From Laguncularia racemosa (Eukaryota; Streptophyta; Magnoliopsida; Myrtales; Combretaceae), in the NCBI GenBank assembly GCA_037954665.1, contig JBBMOL010000591.1, positions 1 through 64,000 of the forward strand: a stretch of 64,000 nucleotides of DNA, in the 5' to 3' direction. A model generated the notes under the pieces. That model saw only the letters and a program-made list of their open reading frames with translations. It was not told where the DNA came from and made no database searches. Numbering within the stretch: position 1 is the first letter of the stretch; every line of letters starts with the position of its first letter. Below, one piece after another: positions 1 to 11,210 of this stretch. Position numbers and translations under genes: made by a program.

Positions 1-119
1 CCAGGGGGATTTGGAGAACCCCTCGGCTAGATGGTCTGCTACCATCTGATTTTTTTTTGCAATTTGTCTACTATACTTTTCAGCATATTATTAAGATCAA
101 AACTTACAAGTAAATGTTG

Positions 120-612
120 CGAACTTGAAGGAGTTTCTCACTTTTGCTGAGGCTGAGGTGAGGTCTTGGCATCCCTATACCCACTGTGGTATGTATTAAA
201 ACTTACTATTGAATGATTGGGGGATAATCTTAAGCAAAGCAATTGCATGAAGTAACTGACATTTTTTCATTTATGAACACTTTTAGGGAAGAAATGCAGA
301 TGCATTGGCTCTCTATTTTGGTGAAGATCCAGCTCATTGTCCTTTTGAACAAGGTATTGTTATTACTTTCATCCATTTTATGATAATGGCAAGTTCTGCA
401 TCAGATCTGTTTGATATTTGAATCTGTTATAGCTCCTACAATTTTTTCATTTTGTTGATTTCCCTGGCAGTTGTATCAACTCTTCTCAATTTGTACGGAT
501 GTTTGTACGAGCACATGAGGAGAATTGCACACAGCTAGAACTTGAAAAGAAGAAATTGCAGGCAGATGCTGAGAACCACAAAGTGAAGATGAATACTCTT
601 CAGGCCGTGTAG
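120..612 (+). pseudogene. Formin-like protein, C-terminal FH2 fragment (broken)
   Basis: Three exon-like blocks encode the end of an FH2 actin-nucleation domain. Block 1 (to about 188) reads LKEFLTFAEAEVRS and ends at a GT donor. Block 2 (287-353) reads GRNADALALYFGEDPAHC then PFEQ, flanked by AG and GT. Block 3 (from 471) reads VVSTLLN, then after a frame change FVRMFVRAHEENCTQLELEK, with a stop at 610-612. These motifs match the FH2 end of plant class II formins, which nucleate and bundle actin. Two single-base losses break the frame, near 163 (RSLASLY expected) and near 491 (LLNFVRM expected). Only the last part of the domain is in the window, so the rest may lie to the left or be missing. 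Family assignment is firm; non-functionality is inferred from the two frameshifts. Confidence 0.8.
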
Positions 613-639
613 AAACTGAGTGTTGACAGTAGAACGAAC

Positions 640-1965
640 CAAAGGTAGAAATGAAGAGACAGCAGTGCACAAGCTGAGGCCTAAGTGCTTAACATAAGCA
701 GGTCTCACAAGAAAAGTTTTGATTATTGATGTGCAACTTTTCGCATGGATAGCCGTGGTGGTAGGATACAGGTACGTCCTCATATGTGCTACACGAGTGC
801 TTAGTCATGTCAATGATAAAATGCTACTTCAATTTCAAATTCCTTAGCCTAATCCTTTCTATTAATGCAGGATCATTGAACTCACCGAAAGTCCTTTATG
901 AATAGACCAAGTGGATTAAAATTCTTGATTTGTCAACTGTAAAATAGTAGGTTCACATGTTGTTATTCATTTTACAATTGTTTTAGGGTTCGAATTTGAT
1001 ATTTTAAACGAACATGATTCACACACACAGAATGCAAGTGCCGATGTGAAATTTTTTTGCCGGAGAATAGCACAACAGTCTAGCGGCCTGCTTCAATTAT
1101 ATTCACCCCAAAGCCTTGTATATGCATCTCGATGTTTTGTTGGACATGTGTCCTTAAATGTGTAAATTGGGTTTTTTTTTTTTTCAGATTTTCTGTTATG
1201 GTAACACATTAGATCTCATGGATTTTCAGAGAGTTTAAATATATGGACTTGATTCTTCTTTTTTCCTTTTCCTATTTCAGATGATTACTCTAAGTTCCTT
1301 TTTCAGCGTAGAATTTTGTTTCTTGTGTGATAGAACTCGAATTCAAACCAGCCCTTATTGACATGATCGATAAAATATCATTATTTATGAAGTTCCATTT
1401 ACAAATAGCAATAGTTGACTTTCCATCATATACTTGTTTATATTCACTGATTCAACAATTGAGGCGGAAGTGCACAAGCTGAGGCCTAATTACTTAACAT
1501 ACAGAAGTCTTAACAAGGAAAGAGTATCAACATTGATGCAGGTTTCTCGTAATTGAGAAGCAGTTCTCATGTTAATACAGATGCTAGCGTGATTAGCAGT
1601 GTATGTCTGGCAGTGCGGAAGCCAGAAAACTAGTACAATTGCTTCTCATGTGCGCTACGCTTAAATCACTTTGCTAATATCTTTTATTAGTGCAGGACAT
1701 TGTACTTGCCTATAGTGACCTTGTAGTGATTATTTGTCTGTAAAATTAGCAGGTTCGCATGTTGCTGTTTAATTTACAATGGTTTTCCAGGTTCAACTTT
1801 GATGTATATGTTTCATATTGGGCATGATGCAAGTGATGTTTTTTTGCAGAGAATAGCAAAAGTATGGTAGCCTGCTGCAAAATAAGCTTTGTACATGCAT
1901 CTAAGTGTTTCTGTTGGGTCATGTGTCCTTAAATGTATAAATTGGCTGAGCAGTGCACGATTATT
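640..1965 (+). repeat. Degenerate tandem duplication downstream of the formin fragment
   Basis: About 662-1165 and about 1466-1945 are two diverged copies of the same sequence, offset by roughly 800 bp. Shared blocks include GTGCACAAGCTGAGGCCTAA (665 and 1469), the AATGCAGGA or AGTGCAGGA block near 868 and 1693, and GTGTCCTTAAATGT (about 1149 and 1925). The copies probably represent formin intron or 3' UTR sequence duplicated in tandem and then mutated. Short exon-like stretches remain, such as EAEVHKLRPNYLTYRSLN at about 1461, but I do not recognise them. Confidence 0.7.
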
Positions 1966-3600
1966 TATTTTTTATGTTGGGGTTTCCATTGTGGGGATGA
2001 ATCACATGGCTTTCATAGTCAAATATTTTGCATTTATTATTATTATTTTTAATTTTATCAGAGATGATTACTTGAAAGTCATCTGTTTGTGTTATGGAAT
2101 AACATATAAGACGTATCAGTCGATATCTTCTCTCTGAATGTTGAAACTAGCTTTCCCTATGTGCTCGATTATAAAACAACGTGACGTAGCTAATAATTGG
2201 CCTCAACTCACACATGCATGATTAATTTTCTCTCTGATTCCGCCGCATGATACGTTGGGAGTAGTGATCTAAATTGGTTTTTTCAATGATCGAAATAATA
2301 TTTTTATAATGATGTGCGTTATCAAGTTTTCAACAATATGCGACGTGGGATTTGTTGAACCGTAGTTGACGTGGTCTAACGGATCACGGATTTCCTCATT
2401 CAATCTTGTGATAACTATGAATGGAAGTAGAGGTGGGCATGATTTGGTGAGCCCAATTAAATCATAAAAATGCAATTTGGTTTTTTATCGTTTTTAAATG
2501 AATCATAAGGTTTGATTTTAGAAAATTTTTAAATTATAAAATTTTGGTTAGATAGATTAAATCATATTTTATTTTTTAATAATGTATATTTGTATGTAAT
2601 CTTATATGAGCAATTTATTAATAATATATATTTGATATCATATATAGATTGATAAAATTAATATTTAAGTAACTAAAAATTTTAAATATGTATACAAGTA
2701 ATTTATTCATCAAGTAAACATATAGTATAAATTTTGAGTTAATCTATATAAATATTTGTTAAATTATGATTATAAAATTTAAATACATATACTATTCAAT
2801 AAATGTAAACTATATATATATATTTTTAATGTTATGTTACAATAATTTTTTTTTAGTTATAAGCAAAGTATTATTATGTTTTTTTAAAATGGTTTGTTCG
2901 GATTATTCCTTTAAACTACTATAAATTTTTGGTTTGGTTTAGTTTAGTTTGTGGATTGGTTCACCTTAATCGGTTTCCTTTTTTTATTTTTTCCCTACCC
3001 ATAGATGGAAGGCTTTATTTCCACAATCTTTTATTTTCCAATGGTTTAAGATGCATTTATGTTTTGTTAACTTTTCAACCTTTGGGAAGGAAAAACTTAC
3101 TACCTAAGATCCTATTAGATAAGTTTTATCATAGAAACTACTTTAGAAGACAATAATGGAGTGAAGTGCCATCCATGCATGAAGAATTGGGGTTGGGCTT
3201 TTTGGTTTCATTTTTAGTTGAATTTGAATGGAACTTGTAGTTATACGTACTTCCTAAGTCCCATGCCACTTTTGGGCTTTTGTTCTCATTCTATTTAGTT
3301 TCCTTTGTCAATCATCGTCTTAAAGTAAAGGATAAGAAAATATGCAGTTGTGTGGGATGTCTCTTAGGTTAAATTGGTCATTACAAGTTAGAATACTTTT
3401 AGGACCACCTTTAGTATCTTTATAAAATCTTATTAAGAAACTTTTATGTTATGAATGTTTTATTTACTTCTAGATGCAATCTTCATTTCTAGAAGTTGCG
3501 AAAATGAAATAAATATTACATGGTTTTGATTTATAGTTAGTGTGAACTTAGATTTGGTTAGGTGCTAACTAAAGTCAAATTAATTTAATTTGTGCTTTCC
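1966..3600. other. AT-rich intergenic DNA, nothing recognised
   Basis: No gene, RNA or clear repeat was recognised. The part from 2480 to 2900 is very AT-rich with a short TA run near 2812-2825. The right part could be the decayed 3' UTR or 3' LTR of element E, whose chromodomain ends near 3600, but no LTR ends were found. Confidence 0.5.
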
Positions 3601-3941
3601 CCTTTCCTTCACACCATCCTTAGGAAAATTAGTGAGTCAATTTTTCCTTTTTGCCTTGGCTTTCTAAGTGGTCTCTTCTTTATCATGGTTTTGCTAAAGG
3701 AGTTGTACAAATTTGATTTCCTTATTTTGAAGCTTTTGAGTCTTGTGATCCAAAATCTTGATTAGATGTTCTTCATAATTAAGATTTCCTTTAACTTTAT
3801 TGGTTCCAATTTAACCATCCAATTAGGATCTAGTATATGCTTGCATAGAATCGAGACATGAAATACATCATGTATCCTAGATAGATTTGGAGCAATGTTA
3901 AATGGTAGGCTAGATTTCCTACTTTTTCCAATACTTGGAAT
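3600..3941 (-). pseudogene. Element E: integrase C-terminal end with chromodomain (Tekay-type chromovirus)
   Basis: Read on the minus strand, 3760-3930 gives APNLSRIHDVFHVSIL and HILDP, equivalent to the VFHVSMLRKYxxDP end of plant chromovirus integrase. Continuing to about 3620 it gives NYEEHLIKILDHKTQKL and NKEIKFVQLL, which match the chromodomain carried by Tekay/Del-type Ty3/gypsy elements to target heterochromatin. Stops interrupt the frame, so this is a fossil. The upstream half lies at 4959-5170 beyond a solo LTR. The RT and RNase H of what appears to be the same element lie at 32.6-33.5 kb beyond element B. Confidence 0.75.
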
Positions 3942-4958
3942 TGATAGGAATCAGACTCCTATGGACTTATCACCAGGGCCCAAGCTAAGGGTCTACATAA
4001 TTTAGTTTTGAGAATCTTACAATGTAAACCCAATCTTGAGGAAACTAATTTATTTTCTTCATTCCTATATATAATTGTTATACATTCCAGCAGGTTCACT
4101 TTATCATCCTACAGGGTGCCAAATCACCTATACTTTTGAGTGAGTCGGGATCCTCATTGGGGCTCAATTCAAAAGTATCCTGAAGACCGGCATCTTGAAG
4201 ACCAATTTCTTTTATATATTTGTCATTTGCATGGACTATTTTATGTTGTAATTTCTTTTGGGACACTTTCATTTTGTTTGTAATTTTCATTTAGGACGGC
4301 CACCCTAAAAGTGGCATAGTTGTAATTTTGTGTATTTTCTAACCCTAAAGGAAGCACGTATAAATACTTGCTTAAAGTAGGGTTTGAGGAGGCCATTTTT
4401 CAGATTTAAAAATTCACACTTTACATGAGGGAATTAGGGTTCTTCATAGTTCAATTTCTCTTATCAATTTCAGTCCCAAGAATTGGAATTGTGGCGAGTG
4501 CAACAAGGAGAAAATCGTAAGTCATATCAATTTCTTATTATTGTGTTCTTTTCATCTTTAGTGAGTCATATCTAGGGTTGGATTGAAGTCTTCTTGGTCA
4601 GATTTTGATTGCATTTGTAATCAAACTATCATTGTATAATTGATTGGTTTTTTTAGCATTTGTTATTACCATCAATTTGTCATTATACTTGTGGTGTGGA
4701 ATTTCTTTGTTGTGAGGAGGTCACGGTTTGAATTTGTGTATTGTTGATTGGAATTCTCTTGGAATTTAAGTTGGTTAATTGATTCAATTGAGGATTATCA
4801 TCTTTGTGGATTTCATCTCCTTGATTTATCATTTGATTCATCTTCCATCAATAAGGGTTCACCGCAAATTGTCTCTCTTGTGAACCGAATTTGATCTTGT
4901 CTTTTGAGGTTTACATTGGATTGTTTTGATTGTGCTTAATCCCCTTTTAGGCACATCA
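3942..4958 (+). mobile_element. Solo LTR, chromovirus alpha family, TSD GGAAT
   Basis: The element runs from TGATAGGAATC to TTTAGGCACATCA. It is flanked by a perfect 5-bp duplication GGAAT (3937-3941 and 4959-4963). It carries the family promoter GTATAAATACTTGCT near 4359. There is no PBS or internal sequence on either side, so this is a solo LTR left by recombination. It lacks the duplicated U5-PBS tail seen in several family members. The first codons echo the integrase tail (RNQ frame), as in other copies. It interrupts E's integrase. Confidence 0.9.
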
Positions 4959-5170
4959 GGAATGGTTTAATATATCAAGGACTCAATTTATCTTAAGTCT
5001 TACTCTATGGATACTCTTTATTGAACTAACTTTTAGATATACCTGATCTTTTACTTCCAATTTCAAGGTTCTTCATTTTAACCTAGCTTAACTTTTTGTC
5101 TGTCTTGTGCCTCTTCCATTTTTTGTTTAATAACAACTACTTTATTCACTACTTTATGAACAAATTCAAG
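4959..5170 (-). pseudogene. Element E: integrase C-terminal segment, continued
   Basis: On the minus strand a block reads KQKMEEAQDRQK, then after frame slips LEVKDQVYLKVSSIKS and LDILNHS. These correspond to the plant Ty3/gypsy integrase stretch AAQDRQKxYAD, then FEVGDxVYLKVSPxKG, then RYIGPFEIL. It joins 3600-3941 once the solo LTR is removed. Upstream integrase (zinc finger and catalytic core) is absent, and the next sequence is a truncated LTR of element B, so a deletion has removed the junction. Confidence 0.7.
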
Positions 5171-5881
5171 TCTTAATGCCACTTTCTCCAATCATCACCA
5201 AAACAATGGAAATCATACACTTTCTTCCATACTTGATATACTAAATTCAATAAAGAATCAACACAAACAAAAAATTTCCAAAGACAATTGTAACAACCCC
5301 AAATTGAAAGACCTAAATTCCACGTTAAAACAATAACACCCAATTCCCTTACCGGATATGATGCACTAGTAGAGGATGGATCAAGCTTGGTTTTGTTGAT
5401 ATAACACACAATAATCCTAGCTTTAACTTGCCACAATCAACAAGGATTGATAAGAGTTGTTCAAAAAATGAGGGAAGAGCTCACTCGTGTATATTCTATT
5501 TTTTCACAAAAATCAAAAGTGTCCTTTTGTGTTCTCTTAACAAGGTATTTATAGTAGCCTTCTAAAAAAAAAATGTGAACTAAAAAAATAAAGGAAAATA
5601 CAAAGCAAGCTGGCCAAAATAAGTTGTAAGCTATCGGCTTAAATGGACTACACCGCTGATTCAAGGTAAGCCATCCTCTTTTAGTTTACTTGATTATTGT
5701 CCCAAAACACTAACAAATTTACCTGATCGAATGGTAAAACAATCATGTAAAGGAATGAAGATACTATATGATTTTCTTCGGGTTCCACTTGATCAATAGA
5801 ACTCGCAGTGATAGATTCTGTAGTCCTTTGGTTCTAGCTCAAGTAAGTGGTCTTGTAACTAAAATGGTTTGATTCCCATCA
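5171..5881 (-). repeat. Element B: 3' LTR, truncated at its U5 end
   Basis: The LTR starts at 5881 on the minus strand as TGATGGGAATCAAACC, directly after the integrase tail. Its first codons continue the frame (DDGNQ, then ARTKG after a stop). A TATA-like CTATAAATACC lies near 5553. The part around 5355-5380 (ACCGGATATGATGCACTAG) matches 18110-18140 of B's 5' LTR. About 150 bp of the expected end is missing at the left. Confidence 0.65.
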
Positions 5882-7010
5882 TCTCCTCGGGCTAGTGGAA
5901 GATTTGCCCTTAAATCTAATAGGTCTTTATGAAGATCTTTTGGTAGGTAAGGTGACAAATCTGAACCATTGAATATAGTAGAAACATGTATTGTCCTGGT
6001 AATTCCAACCTGTAAGCATTGTTGTGGATGCGCTTCAAAATCTTGAATGCTCCATCTACTCTAGGTGAAAGTTTATGTGATTTTCTTGTGAGGAAACTAA
6101 TCCTTACTAAGAAGAATCCAAGCTAAGTCACTTAGATTGTAAATCTTGGTTTTCTGGTGTTTGTTGTGCTGAAGTTGCTACTGCTCTTGAGTTTTCTTAA
6201 GATGTTAGAAGCCTTTGATGAAGCTTCTGATTCTCCTTAGAATGCTTCACTCCACTCAAACTTTCTTCCTTTGTTGCCAGTTTAGCTATTAAATCCCATG
6301 GAAGGTAAGATTATAGCCATACACAACTTCAAAGGGGGACTTACTGGTTGAACTATAAGTCAACTTATTGTGAGCAAACTCAACAATAAGGGGAGACACA
6401 ATTCCCAATTGGTAAGAATTTTGCCAACTGTTGCTTTCAATAAGGTACCAACAGTGCAATTGACAACCTCTATCTGACCGTCTGTCTAAGGATGGCGAGA
6501 TGTACTATACATGAGCTTCATACCAAGTCACTTCTAAGTGTCTTCTAAAGAAGCTGAGAAACTTAGTGTCTCTATCAGAAACTATGCTGTAGGGACACCA
6601 CGCAATCTCACAATTTTTTGCACAAAAAGGTTAGCTATAAAAAGTGCATCATCTGTTTGTGGCAAGTATGAAGTGGACATTTTATTGAAGTGGTCGACGA
6701 CCACCATGATGGAGTCTTTGCCTCTCTATGTCTTGGGAAGACTTAAGACAAAATCCATACTGATATCAATCCATGGCGTGTGGGTAGAGGTAAAGGCATA
6801 TATTCACCCTAAGCTTCCTTCTTTCCCTTCACCCTCTTACAAACCCCACATCTCTCCAAAACCTTGTGTACATCTTTTAACATACCTCTCCAGTAAAAAT
6901 GTTCTTTTAACAATTCTAAGGTTCTCTTCTCACCAAAGTGTCTTGATAATCCTCCACATGAGGCTCCCGTACCAACAATTCCCTCATAAACCCATAGAGT
7001 ATACACAACT
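5882..7010 (-). pseudogene. Element B: integrase (degenerate)
   Basis: The minus strand encodes the integrase zinc-binding region at 6809-7006, with GGLSRHFGEKRTLELLKEHF and YWRGMLKDVHKVLERCGVCK. It is followed by the core, with a catalytic-Glu region near 6490 that reads HP*TDGQIEVVN (a stop in HPQTDGQ). The C-terminal GPFxVLKRI-like block (here AFKILKRIHNNAYRLELPG) lies near 6010-6090. The protein would insert cDNA into host DNA. Several stops and frameshifts make it inactive. The end of the frame crosses into the LTR at 5881. Confidence 0.75.
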
Positions 7011-7592
7011 TTCCTACTCTATACAGAAACCCACCTATCTATAATAACCATCTACTACATTTCCTCAAGAACACCGCTCAACAATCAATTTTAGGTGATC
7101 ATCATGAACATATTGTTCCTTCATTAATTTAAACCAAGCAACTTTGACTAAAGAGAAGTGATAAGTACACCTGTGTGATAATGCATTAGCTACAATATTT
7201 GTACTCCCCTTCTTGCACTTAATGACACAAGTGAAGCTATTTAGAAATTCCACCATTTCGCTTGACGTTTAGACAAACGTTGTTGGCCTTTGAAGTGCTT
7301 TAAAGATTCGTGGTTTGTATAGATAATAAACTCCTTAGGAGGAGATAGTGATGCCACGACATCAATGCACATACTAAGGAATAAAACTCATTATCATACA
7401 CTGAATAGTTCAAAGGTATACTACTCAGTTTCTCACTGAAATATGGCCTTGAGTCTTCTATCCTGCATCAACACTGCACCAATACCCACCTTTGAGGCAT
7501 CACGTTTAGCTCAAAAGTTTTATCAAAATCTGGCAATGTTAACACTAGAGCACTAATCAATCTAGCTTTAATCTTTTCAAAACTCTTTTGAG
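7011..7592 (-). pseudogene. Element B: RNase H (degenerate)
   Basis: The C-terminal motif GSTNIVANALSHR is seen at about 7160-7200, equivalent to the GSxNVVADALSRR end of plant Ty3/gypsy RNase H. Upstream the minus strand gives fragments of the FDASKVGIGAVLMQ-like region (7440-7500) and of the YxKEFxSLxRALxTWQHYL region (7340-7400). These lie in more than one frame with stops. RNase H degrades the RNA of the RNA-DNA hybrid during reverse transcription. Confidence 0.65.
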
Positions 7593-8136
7593 CCTAATTT
7601 CCCTTCACAAAAGGGACATTCTTCTTAGTCAATTCAGTTAGTGGACTCACAATGTTGTTGAAATTTCTGACAAATCTTCTATAGAAGGAGGCTAAACCAT
7701 GAAAACTTCTCACATTAGCTACTGATTGTGGTGTTGGCCACTCCATGATGGCCCTAATTTTCTCTTCATCAACTCTTACACCACAACTGGTCATAACAAA
7801 ACCAAGAAATGTTACCTCTGACTGGCAGAATGAACACTTCTGAGATTCCCATACAACCTTGATTTTGTAAGACTGAAAAGATTGCTTGTAAAGCTCAACA
7901 TAATTATTTAGGTTTCTACTGAAAATTAGAATGTCATCAAATATACTATAACAAAATTTCCCAAAAATTCCTTCGTGACATGATTCATAAATCCCATGAA
8001 AGTACTAGGGCATTGGTCAATCCAAATGGCATGACCATCCACTTATACAAACCATGTCATGTCTTAAAAGCGGTCTTCCACTCATCTCCAGCCCTCATAT
8101 GAACTTGGTAATATCCACTTTAAGGTCAACCTTAGA
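7593..8136 (-). pseudogene. Element B: reverse transcriptase, C-terminal two thirds
   Basis: Minus-strand motifs in order are KVDLK (about 8120), MRAGDEWKTAFKT, then MVMPFGLTN (about 8010-8040). The catalytic block YFDDILIFS is at about 7920-7944. The thumb and connection block with VRSFHGLASFYRRFVRNF is at 7594-7794. The catalytic YFDD is intact in the sequence, but stops and slips are present. The frame is cut after KVDL at the TTAGA target duplication of a solo LTR, and the RT N-terminus is not found on the other side. It was therefore lost before that insertion. Confidence 0.75.
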
Positions 8137-8918
8137 TGATACGAACTATGCTAACCCGTGACGAAACCCAATACCAATACGTTCGGAATTCGTTGCCTAG
8201 ACGCCCCAAACACCTAAAGTGGAAACCGCGACCCGTTGTCTATAAGCGAGACAAGAACCTTGGTATAAAATGAAGACGCCACAATCGGGATGAAAGACCG
8301 ATTGATAAGTCGGATGAACGCCACGGAAATTAATCCGATAAGTTCGATTTAGTTCTTGAAGAACCAGAGAGGTGCCTCTCAAAAGTGTTTAATGTTCAAA
8401 GATGTAAATCCTTAGTTGTTCTAAACCCTAGAGCTTTTATACTAGGGTTACAATTCGTGAAAAAAACAAGTCCAAAACGACGTAGCTTAGATAAGTTACG
8501 TAAAAACACGAAACAGAAAAAGCTGGCCGGTAGGGGATACACGGCCGTGTACTTTGGCCATGTATGATTCTGTGCTAATTCTTGTCTCCTTACACGGCCG
8601 TGCCTTTTAGCCGTGTGTCTGGCCGTGTATGATTCTGTGCAATCTTGATATTCCTACACGGCCGTGCCTTGAAAGTACATGCCCTCTTTAACCCGTGTCT
8701 GGTGTGACTTGTATAAAAGCAAGGGTCTTCCCATGGTTGTTCCAATCCGTTCCAACTTCATGATTGCTCCAATCCTTTCCGGCTTCATGGACAACCTTTA
8801 TCAACCCGTTAGTGCTTCCTTGAATCGTTTCGCTTGATTTCTTGTGATCAATCCAGGCTGCACTTCAAGAGGATCCACATTTCTTCTTCCGACTTGGCTC
8901 TCATCATGGATCTCATCA
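8137..8918. mobile_element. Solo LTR with ACACGGCCGTGT motifs, TSD TTAGA
   Basis: A 782-bp unit begins TGATACGAACTATG and ends GATCTCATCA. It is flanked by a perfect TTAGA duplication (8132-8136 and 8919-8923). The middle contains the palindrome ACACGGCCGTGT (8539) and shorter forms at 8592, 8621 and 8656. These lie within two copies of a unit of roughly 63 bp containing TGTATGATTCTGTGC. Orientation is unclear because TATA-like boxes occur on both strands (8709 plus, about 8424 minus). No internal region is present. The lineage is not recognised. Confidence 0.85.
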
Positions 8919-8923
8919 TTAGA

Positions 8924-9089
8924 GAATAATGTCAATCAAACTAGTCAATCAAACCAATTTGAAAGACAAACAAACAATGTCAATCAAATTAGTTCAAATG
9001 GCACAAACTTCTTCTAATTATGAACCGATTCCACTAACAATGGTGTGTTCATCTTAAATCCAATTATGATATAGCTCCGATACCAAAGA
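8924..9089 (-). repeat. Element A: duplicated U5 tail of the 3' LTR with PBS-like motif
   Basis: The minus strand reads out of the LTR end CACATCA into TTTGGTATCGGAGC (9074-9088), a near match to the initiator-Met PBS. About 150 bp follow that match 13900-14057 closely (for example GAAGAAGTTTG and CAAATTGG blocks). In other family members this stretch ends in a second LTR terminus. Here that terminus is missing and the sequence abuts the TTAGA solo LTR. Confidence 0.6.
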
Positions 9090-10093
9090 TGATGTGCCTA
9101 AAACCAAGATTAAGCACAATCAAATGGAACAAAAAACCATCCTAAATGCACTAAATCGGATCCGGTTCAACAAGCTAGGAATTGCGTGATTCCTAATGGG
9201 TGCAAGGAGATCCAAATTCAATAACTAATGAATCAATCAACCACAATGATTTAAAACCCTCAAAACACACTAATTAATCTTGAAATACTACGTGAATCCA
9301 AGATCAACAATAAAATCAATTCCAAGATCTCCCTTTATAGAAAGGCAATTCATGGTTCAAATGATAAGCAATTGATGATGGTTATAACAAGTAAATTAAG
9401 TACTAAAAAAGGCACACTATTTCGAATCAAACTAACTCAAATCTGACCAATAAATGATTCAATCTAACCCTACATATTACACACTAGAGAAGAAAAGAAT
9501 ACACAATAATTAGAAATTGATATGACTCACAATTTCAATTGTTGCACTCGCTTCAATCTCAACTCTTGGGATTGAAATTGATAAGAGGAAGTTGAACTAG
9601 GGAAACCCTAAGCTCTCTCACGTAAGTGAATGTGTTTAATATGAAAATTTGGCCACTAAAAACCTACTTAAGCAGTATTTATACTTGCTCCCTTTAGGGT
9701 TAGAAAGTCCACAAAATTACAACTATGCCACTTTTAGGGTGGTCGGTCCTAAATGAAAATTATAAACAAAATGAAAGTGTCCCAAAAGGAAATCACAACA
9801 TAAAATGTTCCAAATATATAAAAAGAATTTAGTCTTCAAGATGCCGGTCTTCAGGGTACTTTCGAATTGAGTCTCGATGAGGATCTCAACTCACTCAAAA
9901 GTATGGGTTATTTGGCACTCTGTAGACTGTTAAGTGAACCTGCTGGAATGCATATATAATTATAAGGTAGAATGAAGAAATTAAGTTAGCTTCCTTAGGA
10001 TTAGGTTTCTCATGTATGATTCTCAAAACTAAGTTGTGTAGACCTTTAGCTCGGGTCTTAGTGATAGGTCCTGTAGGAATCTGATTCCTATCG
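9090..10093 (-). repeat. Element A: 3' LTR (core part)
   Basis: On the minus strand the LTR starts at 10093 as (C)GATAGGAATCAG and ends at 9090 as TAGGCACATCA. It shares the family promoter (AGTATTTATACTTGCT on the plus strand near 9675) and the ACTATGCCACTTTTAGGGTG block near 9722. Its first about 60 codons continue the integrase frame (RNQIPTGPITKTRAKG). Confidence 0.8.
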
Positions 10094-11210
10094 TCTCTTC
10101 GGGCTTTTGGAAGATTTGCCCTCAAATTTGATAGGTCTTCATGCATGTTGTTGGTAATATGGTGATAATCTGCAACATTAAAGGTTGTTTGATACTCCAT
10201 ACTCTCTTGGTAACTCTATTCGGTAGGTGTTGTTGTAGATGCGCTTTAAAACTCTGAACGGTCCGTTTGATTTGGGAGACAGCTTTTGTGACTTCTTATG
10301 TGGAAACCTGTCCCTGTTAAGATTAATCTAGACTAAGTCACTTGGATTGTAAAGATGAGTTTTCCTTTATCTGTTTCCCTGGATTCTCTGTTGTTCTTGG
10401 GTCTTCTGAAGGCGTTTAGTTGTTCTGTCATGAATGTGCTGAATTTGCCGAGCTTGATCAACTCCACTAAGACTCTCCTCCTTTGTTGCTGGTCTTGCTA
10501 TAAAATCCAATGGAATAGAGGATTATAGCCATAAACAACTTCAAAGGAGACTTACTGGTTGAACTACGAGTTGACCTATTGTAAGCGAACTCAATAATAG
10601 GAAGACACAAGTCCCAATCAGTAAGATTTCTTACCAACTGTTGCTTTAAGTAAATTTCAAGCGTACGGTTAACAACTTCTGTTTGTCCATCTGTTTGTGG
10701 GTGGCAAAAGGTACTATTACATAAGCTTAGTACCTAGTCTTCTCTATAATGTCTTCCAAAAGAAACTGAGAAACTTAGTGTCTCTGTCTGACACTATGCT
10801 ATGTGGGACTCCATGTAATTTGACAATTTCTTGCACAAAAATGTTAGCAATAAAAAGGGCGTCATCTGTTTTGTGACAAGGCACAAAATGTGACATTTTA
10901 CTAAACCTTTCAACAATCACCATAATATAATCTTTTCCCCTTTGTGTTCTTGGTAATCCCAACACAAAATCCATACTGATATTAGTCCAGGGTTATTTTG
11001 GTATAGGCAAAGGCATGTACTCACCTGTACAGTTTCTTCCCTTTAGCTCTCTTACGAATACCACACCTTTTCTAACACCCTATGGACATCCTTATCATAC
11101 CCTCCAATAGAAATTCTCTCTCAATGTGGCTAGGGTTCTCTTATCACCAAAGTGTCTAAACAATCCTCCTGCATGTGCTTCCCTTACCAATAACTCCTTA
11201 CGGATCAGAA
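10094..11210 (-). pseudogene. Element A: integrase (degenerate)
   Basis: The catalytic core is seen at 10744-10974: MDFVLGLPRTQRGKDY, then VIVERFSKMSHFVPCHKTDD, then HGVPHSIVSDRDTKFLSFFW. This supplies the two Asp residues of the DD35E triad. The Glu motif FCHPQTDGQTEVVNRTLE lies at about 10660-10710 in another frame. The C-terminal GPFRVLKRIYNNTYRIELPR block is near 10190-10260. It is followed by FNVADYH and then LSNLRANLPKARRDDRNQ, which runs into the LTR. The order matches chromovirus integrase, and this overlap of the pol frame with the LTR is, to my knowledge, typical of the CRM lineage. Frame slips make it a pseudogene. Confidence 0.8.

Noticed and set aside
6538..7044. A 168-codon plus-strand frame
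   Set aside because: It is the antisense of element B integrase, whose zinc-finger motifs are clear on the minus strand.
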